This document shows, in pieces, positions 27,103-33,938 of a stretch of DNA of 46,800 bases. This stretch comes from a virus. Under the pieces are notes generated by a model. That model did no database searches, was not told the DNA's origin, and was given only the letters and a program-made list of their open reading frames with translations. Position 1 is the first letter of the stretch. Each line of letters opens with the position of its first letter. Location: positions 1 through 46,800 of IMG/VR virus record IMGVR_UViG_3300037117_000022; one strand, given 5' to 3'. Position numbers and translations under genes: made by a program.

Positions 27103-27306
27103 TTAGGCTTGAAAGGCTCGGTTGGCTGTGTCGATGAGTTTCATTTCAGTGCTCTTCTTCTGCGCGTCCCAATAAATCGTCCCATCCCCCTGATCGTAGT
27201 GCAAGGTCACTTCCCGACCTATCGTGCTCATGTATTCAAGTAGATGGGGGATTTCGTCCTCTGGCACCGTGCCGCAAAGGATCGAGCAGCGCTCACGTTC
27301 GGTCAT
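27103..27306 (-). CDS. Hypothetical protein, 67 aa
   Basis: A compact alpha/beta protein (MTERERCSILCGTVPEDEI) ending where the portal gene begins. It overlaps the stop of the His-rich gene by one base. No family was recognised. Its place between terminase and portal suggests a packaging or assembly accessory, by position only. Confidence 0.6.
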   Translation of the reverse strand: MTERERCSILCGTVPEDEIPHLLEYMSTIGREVTLHYDQGDGTIYWDAQKKSTEMKLIDTANRAFQA

Positions 27307-27671
27307 TAGTAGACCTCTCCACCCAACTCGCCTTCGTCGCCATCCGGTTCGCCATGTCCACCTGACGCCAACGCTTTGGCGTGATCATGGGCTTCTTCTG
27401 CCGAGCCATGCTCGGAATGATGTTCGTGACCGTCTGGGTGTACGGAATGCACGGAATGATGCCCAACACCATGATCGTGCATCACATGAACTTCGGTCGC
27501 TGGGCCATGCTGCGCAGCGACCTGCTCGGGAGCTTCTCCGCCGGGGCCTTGGCCTTCTTCCGCTACGGGCGATTGCAAAGGTTCTTGCTTCTTGGCCGAC
27601 AACGATGCCTCATGCGATTTCATCGGTGGGCGGTTCGAGAACTGCTTTCCATCACTGCTTTTGTACGCCAT
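27306..27671 (-). CDS. Histidine-rich acidic protein, 121 aa
   Basis: The N-terminal 60 residues are polar and likely disordered. Residues of about 60-95 pack many His with Asp and Glu (HVMHDHGVGHHSVHSVHPDG, then HEHHSEHG), and the end is Gly/Asp/Glu-rich. It overlaps the upstream coiled-coil gene by 20 bases, with GAAGGAG as ribosome site. The clustered His could bind zinc, nickel or copper. It may be a small virion or packaging accessory. No homologous family is known to me. Confidence 0.65.
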   Translation of the reverse strand: MAYKSSDGKQFSNRPPMKSHEASLSAKKQEPLQSPVAEEGQGPGGEAPEQVAAQHGPATEVHVMHDHGVGHHSVHSVHPDGHEHHSEHGSAEEAHDHAKALASGGHGEPDGDEGELGGEVY

Positions 27672-27936
27672 CGGCTTCGCTCTCCTTCGCGTAATACGCT
27701 TCTACGTTCTGCAATTCCTGTTGGTAATCGGTTGTTCCAAAGTCAGGGGCGGGCAAGATGTGTACCTGATGCGCCATCTCGCTTGCCTTCTTGTGCGGCT
27801 TGGGCGCTTTCAGCTCCACAATCTCCATCGTAAGCCGCAGGATCATTGCATCCTTCTCAGCAATCAGGCGCTCATACATCGCCCGCTCACGCGCAAGCAG
27901 GTCAGCTAAGAATCGGGCGCGGCCAAAGAGATCCAT
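27652..27936 (-). CDS. Coiled-coil protein, 94 aa
   Basis: Residues 1-45 are an amphipathic helix with regular Leu/Ile (LFGRARFLADLLARERAMYE). The rest is polar and ends in Lys/Gln. It starts directly after the terminase stop. Its position between terminase and portal suggests a packaging accessory or a head-assembly helper. Function unknown. Confidence 0.62.
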   Translation of the reverse strand: MDLFGRARFLADLLARERAMYERLIAEKDAMILRLTMEIVELKAPKPHKKASEMAHQVHILPAPDFGTTDYQQELQNVEAYYAKESEADGVQKQ

Positions 27937-29541
27937 TCAACTCATCCACGCTGGCCGGTTATCGTCCACCTGCGCAGCTTCTTTTTCCCGCTCTTTCGTC
28001 AGCTTGAATTGCTCTAGCCGACGTGCAAACGGGTCTGCAATCTTGTTAAGCCGCTCTCGGTCTAAGACTTCTTGCGGGGGAGCGTTCTTGCCATACCAAC
28101 TGTACAAACCAGAAGCAAAGGCGTCGTAACAGTCATCTGCCTTCGAAACACCTTCAACCTTGAACACGTCTTCGAGGTTCGCTTCATCTCGAATCAGTGT
28201 GGGCAAGCCTTCAATCAGGTGCAGGCAGTTGCTTGTTACCACCAGCTTGCGAGTCCGCAGCATGTCGTAAACAAGCGTGGCCTTGGCAATGCGTGAGCCT
28301 GACCCAGCATTGAACCTAGTTGCTGCTGGTAAGCCACGCTCTGTCAAGTGCCGAGAGATCACCATTGATGGCGCTTGTGTCTCGTTTAACCGCTTGTTGA
28401 ACTGCTCGTGACTCAGGAAGATCCGGTTCAGACTCGTTGCGTCTGGATTGCCAGGGAGCCCTGCTTGCGTCAGTTGTGCGCAAACGTCAGCTAACGTCTT
28501 GTAATCCTTGTTTCGGTCAACATACTCGCGATAACAAACCGTCTGCTGCTTGTATTCCGCGTTGATTCCTGATCGCACCAGAGCAATCGTGAACCAGTAC
28601 ATCGCTGTCCAGTGCGCTCGACCCCAATCCCATCCTATCCAACGCGGTTGCCAAGGCTGCCATATCACGGCTTGTGGATCAGTCTCTAAATCAACAACAT
28701 GGACACCATCATCCCAGCAATCGAAGTACTGTCCAACCGTGGAATCCATTGACCCGTACAGATACTTCTGCTTTTCCGCCTCTGGCAAAGCCTGGAGCTT
28801 TCTGATGTAATCAGGATCACGCTCCATCTGATACGGGTTATCGAGAATCGTTGAATGAACGTAATCCCACTCGTCCGGATTGAACACGAGCTCGCAATCT
28901 TCTGCGTTCCACTCTCCTTCAATCGGGCCAAACTTGTTAGTCCAGTAACGCCCGTTCCTGTCCTTCCGTGCGCCTTCAGGTGGATCGTAAGGCTTCTTGT
29001 CAACGAACTGCGTCTTGTAGAACATCCAGTGCGGACCAATGGGATTGGTTTCCGACATCATCACTGGCACTGGCAATTCGTTTAGCTGGTCTTGTTTACA
29101 CTCTCGGTTGACTCGGTTCCGAGTTTTAAGGAAACGGTACGCTTCTCCACTGAACTGCCCACATTCGTCCAAGTTGATAAGCGGGAAAGCTGCACTGAGA
29201 TACTGCTGGAGATCCCGTTCGGAGTTGTTCTGGAGATGTCCGAGGAATAGCTTCGAGCCGTTGTGCCTGAGAGTAAACACCAGATTTGTTTCGTGGAAGT
29301 CATACAAGTCCCTTGGTATGAACTCTTTCCAGTCCAATATCGTACTTTTGCGTAAATCTGTCAGGTTTCTGCGTAACCACAACGCATGATATCCGGGCCA
29401 ACGACACAGGTAATTCTCGAAAATCTCCATCAAAGCGTCTGAAGACTTTGAGCTTCCCGTTCCTCCAACTCTTAGCTTGTTCGTAGCTATCGAGCGCCGA
29501 ATGATCTCGTTCTTTGGTGTCGGTGTCCATAGCTTGCTCAT
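27937..29541 (-). CDS. Terminase large subunit
   Basis: 534 aa, starting at an ATG overlapping the TerS stop (ATGA). The ATPase domain shows Walker A VGGTGSSKSS (Lys32) and Walker B FPLINLDE (Asp125, Glu126). A coupling motif follows in the SETNP stretch near residue 160. The nuclease domain has RWIGWDWGRAH near residue 300 (first metal aspartate) and KADDCYDAF near 475 (last aspartate). It cuts concatemers and pumps DNA into the procapsid through the portal. The packaging type (headful or cos) cannot be read from this alone. Confidence 0.93.
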   Translation of the reverse strand: MSKLWTPTPKNEIIRRSIATNKLRVGGTGSSKSSDALMEIFENYLCRWPGYHALWLRRNLTDLRKSTILDWKEFIPRDLYDFHETNLVFTLRHNGSKLFLGHLQNNSERDLQQYLSAAFPLINLDECGQFSGEAYRFLKTRNRVNRECKQDQLNELPVPVMMSETNPIGPHWMFYKTQFVDKKPYDPPEGARKDRNGRYWTNKFGPIEGEWNAEDCELVFNPDEWDYVHSTILDNPYQMERDPDYIRKLQALPEAEKQKYLYGSMDSTVGQYFDCWDDGVHVVDLETDPQAVIWQPWQPRWIGWDWGRAHWTAMYWFTIALVRSGINAEYKQQTVCYREYVDRNKDYKTLADVCAQLTQAGLPGNPDATSLNRIFLSHEQFNKRLNETQAPSMVISRHLTERGLPAATRFNAGSGSRIAKATLVYDMLRTRKLVVTSNCLHLIEGLPTLIRDEANLEDVFKVEGVSKADDCYDAFASGLYSWYGKNAPPQEVLDRERLNKIADPFARRLEQFKLTKEREKEAAQVDDNRPAWMS

Positions 29542-29849
29542 TCAAACTCAGGCTTGATTGTGCTTGGATCTGGCCTTGGTGGTAATTGGTGAATGAAAAC
29601 CTGAATCGGATCACCTTGCGGGCCTGTATGTTCTACTGCCTGTGAGGCTTTCCCGTAAGCTCGGTCAATCAGTTCTTTCGCTGCTGCGAGCTTTATTGTC
29701 TGGGTTTCGCCAGTTTGCATGAGCTTTACGAGGGTTTTTACTGCCTCTTTCCCGTGCTTTTGGGCTAGTTTCTTGACTTCTGCCGTGGCTTTGTTCAGTC
29801 TCCCTTTCGGCCTTCCGCCTTTATTCTTGGCGGGAATATGAGTTTCCAT
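29538..29849 (-). CDS. Putative terminase small subunit
   Basis: 103 aa. The N-terminus KNKGGRPKGRLNKATAEVKK is the basic GRPKG-type opening shared by many small terminases and related DNA-binding phage proteins. It is followed by helices KHGKEAVKTLVKLM and QTIKLAAAKELIDRAYGKASQ. It overlaps the TerL start (ATGA) and so is translated with it. It would recognise the packaging site. No ribosome site is obvious upstream. Confidence 0.78.
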   Translation of the reverse strand: METHIPAKNKGGRPKGRLNKATAEVKKLAQKHGKEAVKTLVKLMQTGETQTIKLAAAKELIDRAYGKASQAVEHTGPQGDPIQVFIHQLPPRPDPSTIKPEFE

Positions 29850-29852
29850 AGA

Positions 29853-30035
29853 TTAGGCGGGCGGATTCAATACTGCCTGAACCTTCGCGTTTTCGGTGTC
29901 AAGGCTTGCTTGGACTGCGTCGATTACGGATTGGTCTGCGTCTCCACCGGATTGTACGGCTGAGAGTTTTGCGATTAGAGCGTCTACACTTGCCTGTAGA
30001 GCAGCGGCTGAGGCTTGGAGCTTATCTTGTGCCAT
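29853..30035 (-). CDS. Small coiled-coil protein, 60 aa
   Basis: Start at ATG 30035 (MAQDKLQASAAALQ), preceded by AAAGGATATAAGC; the frame opens 18 codons earlier but through the end of the gene at 30022-30195. It is an Ala/Gln/Val-rich helix with heptad character (ASVDALIAKLSAVQ). It may oligomerise. No function is recognised. Confidence 0.6.
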   Translation of the reverse strand: MAQDKLQASAAALQASVDALIAKLSAVQSGGDADQSVIDAVQASLDTENAKVQAVLNPPA

Positions 30036-30195
30036 GCTTATATCCTTTAAGAGCTTGAGAATTAGCCACATTTTGATTCTCTTCCGCAATTGCTAAGAGG
30101 GTTTCGAGGTGAACTTGCTTTTGGTAGGGATCAGCCCATTCCACGATTGCGCGAGCTGCTCTCAGTGCTTGCCAATCGCCACCGTAGTTGCTCAC
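30022..30195 (-). CDS. Small protein, 57 aa, GTG start
   Basis: Found by reading the frame directly. A GTG at 30195 overlaps the upstream TGA (GTGA), with CCAAGG about 9 bases before it. The product begins MSNYGGDWQALRAARAIVEW and ends SQALKGYKHGTR. It is helical, with an amphipathic centre (YQKQVHLETLLAIAEENQ). The frame is closed and the coupling to both neighbours is tight (14-base overlap with the next start). Function unknown. Confidence 0.6.
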   Translation of the reverse strand: MSNYGGDWQALRAARAIVEWADPYQKQVHLETLLAIAEENQNVANSQALKGYKHGTR

Positions 30196-30398
30196 TGGAT
30201 ATGCCTTGGATTCAACAACTCAGGAAGCTCTGCCCATGCAGCGTCTTTGTTGCTCCAAAGCAGCCGGGGGAGCATTGGCGCAGGTTCGACAGTCATGGTT
30301 TGGTGCTTTGCGCAGTACTTCTGCCCTGACCCCACAATGATCAACATGCTTCTGCCGCATTGTTCACAGTATTTGGGTGCGTAGGCAGTCTCAGACAT
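30192..30398 (-). CDS. Zinc-knuckle protein, 68 aa
   Basis: Start at ATG 30398 (MSETAYAPKYCEQC), 8 bases inside the previous gene. YCEQCG and a later KYCAKH give a C-x2-C / C-x2-H zinc site. The rest is Pro/Leu/Trp-rich. The frame continues 34 codons upstream but in the antisense of a coding neighbour. It is one of several small zinc proteins in this phage. Confidence 0.65.
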   Translation of the reverse strand: MSETAYAPKYCEQCGRSMLIIVGSGQKYCAKHQTMTVEPAPMLPRLLWSNKDAAWAELPELLNPRHIQ

Positions 30399-30627
30399 AT
30401 AGCTCCGAAGGCTTCCAGCCGGCCACGAGTGCCATAGCCCAGTTCTTTCCGTCTGCATTCGCTTCTGAGACGTTGGGACCCATGCGACAGCTCTCATCAT
30501 CGACTTTGGGCATGTCGTCGCGTTTTTGGAGGATCAGGCTTTCACAGCGTGGGCCCCAGGTGTATCCGCCCCATTTCATTCGCTCGCGCGCTTCTTTGCG
30601 CTCAACCCATTCACAAATTGTGCCCAT
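30391..30627 (-). CDS. First gene of the late operon, hypothetical, 78 aa or more
   Basis: The ATG at 30627 has no ribosome site. The same frame stays open upstream to a TAA near 30787. A CTG at 30669 has AAGGA 7 bases before it and would give 92 aa starting LTTKTVYKLPIRTPMG. The extended part reads like protein, so the true start may be this CTG. The body is charged with Trp/Gly (RMKWGGYTWGPRCESLILQK). It lies directly after the promoter at 30784-30813. Function unknown. Confidence 0.6.
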   Translation of the reverse strand: MGTICEWVERKEARERMKWGGYTWGPRCESLILQKRDDMPKVDDESCRMGPNVSEANADGKNWAMALVAGWKPSELYV

Positions 30628-30783
30628 AGGGGTGCGGATCGGCAGTTTGTAGACTGTCTTAGTTGTCAGAAGATTGTCCTTTTGGAGCGTGCGGGATTGC
30701 TCGCGGGCCGAGCAGCGCGTTTTGGTGATCCGGGTCGCTACCGGAATTACACCGCTACAGCTTGTGGCCTTGTGACGATGTAC

Positions 30784-30813
30784 ACATTACCATAGGGGTT
30801 GTATGAGAATCAA
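30784..30813 (-). promoter_or_regulatory. Candidate late-operon promoter
   Basis: On the minus strand TTGATT (30808-30813), an 18-base spacer, then TG-G-TAATGT, an extended -10 (hexamer at 30784-30789). Transcription would start near 30777 and lead into the gene ending at 30391. The roughly 150-base leader holds two hairpins, TGCTCG/CGAGCA and TCCGG/CCGGA. Neither has a T-run, so neither is a terminator. Confidence 0.5.
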
Positions 30814-30842
30814 GATATATTTTACAGTTTTACGGATTATTT

Positions 30843-31025
30843 CTATGGAATTTGGGATTTCGGGCCGTTCGTCAGCTTATCCAGCCCACGAATAGAATGA
30901 TATTTTACCTTCCAGTAATCCCGATCTTTCTCCAGCGCTTCGGCGCGAGCCTTCGCGGTTCGTAGTGCAGTTTCCAGCTCGTTGGCGCGAGCCTCGGCTG
31001 CGCTGGGCGGGTTATCGTTGCTCAT
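30843..31025 (-). CDS. Small coiled-coil protein, 60 aa
   Basis: Start at ATG 31025 (MSNDNPPSAAEARANE); GGAGG lies 12 bases upstream, a long spacing. It contains ELETALRTAKARAEALEKD, a heptad helix whose first 11 residues recur in the gene at 31278-31439. It is the last gene before the late promoter. Function unknown. Confidence 0.58.
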   Translation of the reverse strand: MSNDNPPSAAEARANELETALRTAKARAEALEKDRDYWKVKYHSIRGLDKLTNGPKSQIP

Positions 31026-31281
31026 AAGTTCGATTGACCTCCAACGTGTAATCGACTTCTTCTTGGTATCCGCGCTTGTCCAACATCTCACCGATAGCAA
31101 AGCGCAAGCTTTCGGGCGTGTGCTTTTTCGAAAGCTCCAATGAGTGGTCGTGAATCACGACAGTAAATCCACTCCGAACTTCTGGCTTGGCTTCGGGAGC
31201 TACTTCATAAATACACGGACACATACCGCAGTAATCGCAGACGATCGGAGGCCCTACTTCAAAATGTTCCTTGAGGCTCAC
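31012..31281 (-). CDS. Cys-rich protein, 89 aa
   Basis: A GTG start at 31281 overlaps the upstream TGA (GTGA), with AGAGGTG close before it. VCDYCGMCPCIYE near residue 15 is a Cys cluster (C-x2-C-x2-C-x-C) likely to bind metal. The remainder is alpha/beta and charged (FTVVIHDHSLELSKKHTPES). No family was recognised. Confidence 0.6.
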   Translation of the reverse strand: MSLKEHFEVGPPIVCDYCGMCPCIYEVAPEAKPEVRSGFTVVIHDHSLELSKKHTPESLRFAIGEMLDKRGYQEEVDYTLEVNRTYEQR

Positions 31282-31439
31282 TTTTTCACCTCTCTGCACT
31301 TGGCAAGCGAGGCGTTTAATTCCGCTATCACCGCTTCCGTGCGGTCGATCCGTAAATTCTTCCAGACACAGAAACTCACCCACCATTCAAGATGGGCCTT
31401 TGCTGTTCGTAGTGCGGTTTCTAGCTCATCGCTGATCAT
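31278..31439 (-). CDS. Small helical protein, 53 aa
   Basis: The ATG at 31439 has AAAGGGAG before it. It starts MISDELETALRTAKAHLEWW, sharing ELETALRTAKA with the gene at 30843-31025, then a Trp-rich WVSFCVWKN and a coiled tail. The start codon overlaps the end of the HNH remnant. Probably a duplicated small phage protein. Function unknown. Confidence 0.58.
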   Translation of the reverse strand: MISDELETALRTAKAHLEWWVSFCVWKNLRIDRTEAVIAELNASLAKCREVKK

Positions 31440-31591
31440 GTTCTCCCTTTCTTTGGACAGTCTTTCGGATTGTTGAGTTTTCCCCGAATCGCTCCATACC
31501 CTCGCCCGTCGTGAGCCCCGTGCCATATCCAGCATCCATCCGACTTTTCAACTTTCGCCCAAAGGCGATCGTCTAACGTTTTGGTGGACAT
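31436..31591 (-). pseudogene. Truncated HNH homing endonuclease, N-terminal domain only
   Basis: A 51-aa frame with an ideal GGAGG site 6 bases before ATG. Residues 8-36 (RLWAKVEKSDGCWIWHGA, then GRGYGAI) match the N-terminus of the plus-strand HNH enzyme at 40745-41362 (FWAKVEKSDGCWLWHGA, GYGAF). The frame then ends at TGA with no HNH catalytic part. The ribosome site is intact, so a free zinc-binding domain may still be made. The DNA has diverged from the other copy. Remnant of a homing gene is the best reading. Confidence 0.7.
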
Positions 31592-31941
31592 GGCTTGCCT
31601 CCATTATGTTCAAGTCGGTGGCATTTTGGACACATGGTTTTTATATTGTCCAAGGTGTCCGTACCAGATGCCCCTCTACTCCGTATGTGGGCCATTTCAC
31701 CGCGTGCGTGGAAATACATCCCCGTCCATGAAATTGGCGCTTTGCAGTCACAGCAGCGCCAGTTGTCCCGCTGAAAACACTCCCACCTCAGATCTTCCAG
31801 CACCTTTCCCTCTAGCCTGCCCGGTCGCAGCGTTTTCTTCTTTGCCTTGATTCCCTTGAGCCGACGCACAGCTTTCTTCTTCTCCTGTGCGAGGAGTCTC
31901 TGCGATCTCAGGAAGTTGCGTAGGGCTTGCTCGGCGGTCAC
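31573..31941 (-). CDS. HNH endonuclease, 122 aa
   Basis: GTG start overlapping the upstream stop (GTGA); the frame opens 12 codons earlier. The N-terminal half is basic (KKKAVRRLKGIKAKKKTLRPG). The C-terminal HNH core has CFQRDNWRCCDCK, then EMAHIRSRGASGTDTLDN and MCPKCHRLEHN, giving two CxxC zinc pairs and the H-N-H residues. It nicks or cuts DNA. HNH proteins near terminases can be part of packaging, and this one lies about 2 kb from terS. It could equally be a homing enzyme. Confidence 0.83.
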   Translation of the reverse strand: MTAEQALRNFLRSQRLLAQEKKKAVRRLKGIKAKKKTLRPGRLEGKVLEDLRWECFQRDNWRCCDCKAPISWTGMYFHARGEMAHIRSRGASGTDTLDNIKTMCPKCHRLEHNGGKPCPPKR

Positions 31942-32198
31942 TTCGCGCCCCAATCGGGCCCGTGTAGTGCGATCCACCGCTCAGCCTCAGCATAGATCGT
32001 CTGCTCGTGGTCCCTATATCCGCGAATCCGCTTCACCACCTTACCGCGCTTCAATCCCTTACCCCTAGCACGAGGCACCCACTGAAAGATGCCTACCGAT
32101 ACTGTTGCCATTGTCCAAGCCGATTTCAGGCACGCCCCGTCATAGTCCCATCCGTATGCCTCCGGCGTAATTCCACGTTTACCCCAGCCTGTGCTCAT
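31938..32198 (-). CDS. Hypothetical protein, 86 aa
   Basis: Start at ATG 32198 (MSTGWGKRGITPEAYGW) after AAGGTGAGAACA. It is aromatic and basic with a Lys/Arg centre (ARGKGLKRGKVVKRIRGY) that may contact nucleic acid, then an acidic helix. It overlaps the HNH gene start. No family was recognised. Confidence 0.6.
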   Translation of the reverse strand: MSTGWGKRGITPEAYGWDYDGACLKSAWTMATVSVGIFQWVPRARGKGLKRGKVVKRIRGYRDHEQTIYAEAERWIALHGPDWGAK

Positions 32199-32249
32199 TG
32201 TTCTCACCTTCTCAGTCTCGGCTCATCGCCAAATCTTTAGCTGTGAATA

Positions 32250-32522
32250 TCATGGGGAGTTCTCCAGGGCGGGTTCCCACTCCGCGCAATCAGCGGTCAT
32301 CATCTGATCCGGTTCTTCTGGGCCGCCAACGATCGGGAGAATGCCCTTCGCGCACGATGGTGCTTGAAGAGGCACAAGAGTTAGATTCTCGCAGGTCGCA
32401 CATGCCCGACGCGCTGGGTTATAGAAGCATGAGTTCTCGTGACGAGTCGCCGCTCCCTTAACCGCAAACCGCTTCTTTCGCGGACAGAACTCGCAGACAA
32501 ACGCGACTACCTGTTTCGTCAT
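32250..32522 (-). CDS. Zinc-finger protein, 90 aa
   Basis: ATG overlapping the previous stop (ATGA), with AAGGGGCGGAA before it. VCEFCPRKKRFAVKGAATRH is a C2H2-like arrangement; RACATCENL and two later Cys form a second possible site. A small DNA- or protein-binding regulator is plausible. Not assigned to a family. Confidence 0.65.
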   Translation of the reverse strand: MTKQVVAFVCEFCPRKKRFAVKGAATRHENSCFYNPARRACATCENLTLVPLQAPSCAKGILPIVGGPEEPDQMMTADCAEWEPALENSP

Positions 32523-32788
32523 TTCCGCCCCTTCTCACGCTTCACTTGGTATAGAGTTTTCGCGCCCGATCTTTTATCTTGCGGACGAGGCAAATCGCGG
32601 TCAGATCGGTAGGCGTAGACTTCGGCGACAGCGGCATCGTTTTGTACGGCTAATTGAACTTCATCCCATATGTGGGCAGCGAGATCCTCAAACTCTGCGC
32701 GGGTCAATCCGTCGAGCTTCGCCAAGTGAACTACTCCAATCAGTTCAAGCCTAACCTCGGCACGCGCTTGATCTTTCGTTAGGGTCAT
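32519..32788 (-). CDS. Hypothetical protein, 89 aa
   Basis: Helical and charged (MTLTKDQARAEVRLELIGVV), with a basic tail (SGAKTLYQVKREKGRK). It starts 4 bases after the previous stop with only a weak GGAAG upstream, so translational coupling is likely. Function unknown. Confidence 0.6.
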   Translation of the reverse strand: MTLTKDQARAEVRLELIGVVHLAKLDGLTRAEFEDLAAHIWDEVQLAVQNDAAVAEVYAYRSDRDLPRPQDKRSGAKTLYQVKREKGRK

Positions 32789-32792
32789 GGCA

Positions 32793-33014
32793 TCACAGGC
32801 TTCCGTGCTTCGCAGCCCACTGCCGAAAGTGACACTCGAACTCAGTTGGGCTATAAATTCCCTTCAGTTGAAGAAGCGTGTTCATGGCATAGACTGTGCC
32901 CATGAATCGCTCGTCTTTCGGAAGAGCTTGGATGATCTCGGAAAATGTAACCCCCTTGTTGGGATCACTCCATCCGCAAATTGCTTCATTTACATCCTTG
33001 ATTTCTTCGGTCAT
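32793..33014 (-). CDS. Hypothetical protein, 73 aa
   Basis: ATG sharing its A with the stop of the nuclease gene (TGATG). An alpha-rich globular protein (MTEEIKDVNEAICGWSDPNK, MGTVYAMNTLLQLKGIYSP). It is encoded directly after the VRR-NUC gene. No family was recognised. Confidence 0.62.
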   Translation of the reverse strand: MTEEIKDVNEAICGWSDPNKGVTFSEIIQALPKDERFMGTVYAMNTLLQLKGIYSPTEFECHFRQWAAKHGSL

Positions 33015-33397
33015 CACAATCCCCTTTCCTTCAGCCACTCCACTACTACGTCTATGCTGTCGGCCAGTAGGTAGCCACAGCCGTAAGCATTGACCGCCGT
33101 TTCAAAGTCCCACTGCTCCGCGCTCTGCTTTCCCCCGGGCCGCTTCACTTCGATGTAAAGCGGAAGAATGACGGGCCGAGTCGCATAGAGCGGCCAAGTC
33201 ACTCGCGCACCCGTATTGACCAGAGCTAAAATGTCGGCGCAACCCTTCTCGTGGCCTCGGATGCGGTACGTCTTGCCCTTGGACTCCATCAGCCGATCCC
33301 CGGCATTCATCCTGTGATAGCGAATCTTTTTTGCGCTCAAGAGGTCACAGATAGCCCGTTGTACGTTCGCTTCGCTGATCTTCGGTGTAACCTTCAT
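33014..33397 (-). CDS. VRR-NUC domain nuclease
   Basis: Start at ATG 33397 (MKVTPKISEANVQ) after AAAGAGGAAAT; the longer frame runs through a non-coding hairpin. The 127 aa cover the whole domain: an N-terminal helix EANVQRAICDLLSAKKI, HEKGCADILALV with the catalytic Asp, YIEVKRPGGKQSAEQ with the E-x-K pair, and a final helix. VRR-NUC enzymes of phages cut branched DNA such as Holliday junctions. It probably serves recombination or replication with the annealing protein at 36.0-36.7 kb. Confidence 0.87.
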   Translation of the reverse strand: MKVTPKISEANVQRAICDLLSAKKIRYHRMNAGDRLMESKGKTYRIRGHEKGCADILALVNTGARVTWPLYATRPVILPLYIEVKRPGGKQSAEQWDFETAVNAYGCGYLLADSIDVVVEWLKERGL

Positions 33398-33412
33398 ATT
33401 TCCTCTTTTTAA

Positions 33413-33444
33413 AGCGGCCCCACTCCAGCAGGGAATAAGGCCGC
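33413..33444 (-). promoter_or_regulatory. Hairpin upstream of the VRR-NUC gene
   Basis: GCGGCC and GGCCGC flank 19 bases in the short gap between two genes, just before the ribosome site of the nuclease. On the minus strand it is followed by only TTT, so termination would be weak. It may tune expression of the downstream genes. Confidence 0.35.
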
Positions 33445-33494
33445 CTCGATTGGTTCTTGCTCGTGTTTTCGGTTTTCTAGGAAACAAGCTCCCT

Positions 33495-33938
33495 TCAGTT
33501 TGGATTTGAATTGTTTACCCGCAGCGCCTGCTCCAGCAGCTCCACTCGCGCTGCGATATGAATGTTGGATTTCATCTGCTTCTCAAAGCGCGAAATACCG
33601 TGCATTACTGTCGTGTGGTGCTGTCCGAACATTCTCGCGATACCGTGGAGTGTTAGCGACGTGTGTTTGCGAAGCAGGTACATTGCGGCGCGACGGGGAA
33701 CGAGATAGCACGGGGAGTTGCTGCGCTTAAAGATATATTCCGCATTGATTCCCCACTGCCGACAGACGCACCCGACAATCTGCTCTCCGGTTGGCTCTCC
33801 CTTGTAAACCGGAACCGGATTGCAACTTAGCACCGACACCTCAGCCCGCAACGCCCTCATGTGAGATTCGATCTCTGCCATGTGTCGCTGGATTGCTATT
33901 AGAGGCGCATAGGCCCGTTGAACTATTGCTGCGCTCAT
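33495..33938 (-). CDS. DnaA domain IV-like DNA-binding protein, 147 aa
   Basis: ATG overlapping the previous stop (ATGA), with AGAGGGGCGAA. Residues 1-40 are a helix. Residues of about 48-120 match the DnaA C-terminal fold: IVGCVCRQWGINAEYIFK, PRRAAMYLLRKHTSLTL, IARMFGQHHTTVMHGISRFE. The last follows the DnaA signature of D/H-H-T-T-V. There is no AAA+ ATPase domain. DnaA domain IV reads origin boxes, so this protein probably binds phage DNA in replication or control. It sits beside the initiator gene. Confidence 0.8.
   Translation of the reverse strand: MSAAIVQRAYAPLIAIQRHMAEIESHMRALRAEVSVLSCNPVPVYKGEPTGEQIVGCVCRQWGINAEYIFKRSNSPCYLVPRRAAMYLLRKHTSLTLHGIARMFGQHHTTVMHGISRFEKQMKSNIHIAARVELLEQALRVNNSNPN

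Noticed and set aside
29300-29614. Minus-strand frame of 104 aa overlapping the start of the terminase gene
   Set aside because: It overlaps both TerS and TerL in another frame and has no start signal; TerL motifs fix the true frame.
30660-30770. tRNA-like stem-loops in the late leader
   Set aside because: A 5-bp stem with 7-base loop (TCCGG/CCGGA) resembles a T-arm, but the loop lacks TTC and no matching acceptor stem exists.
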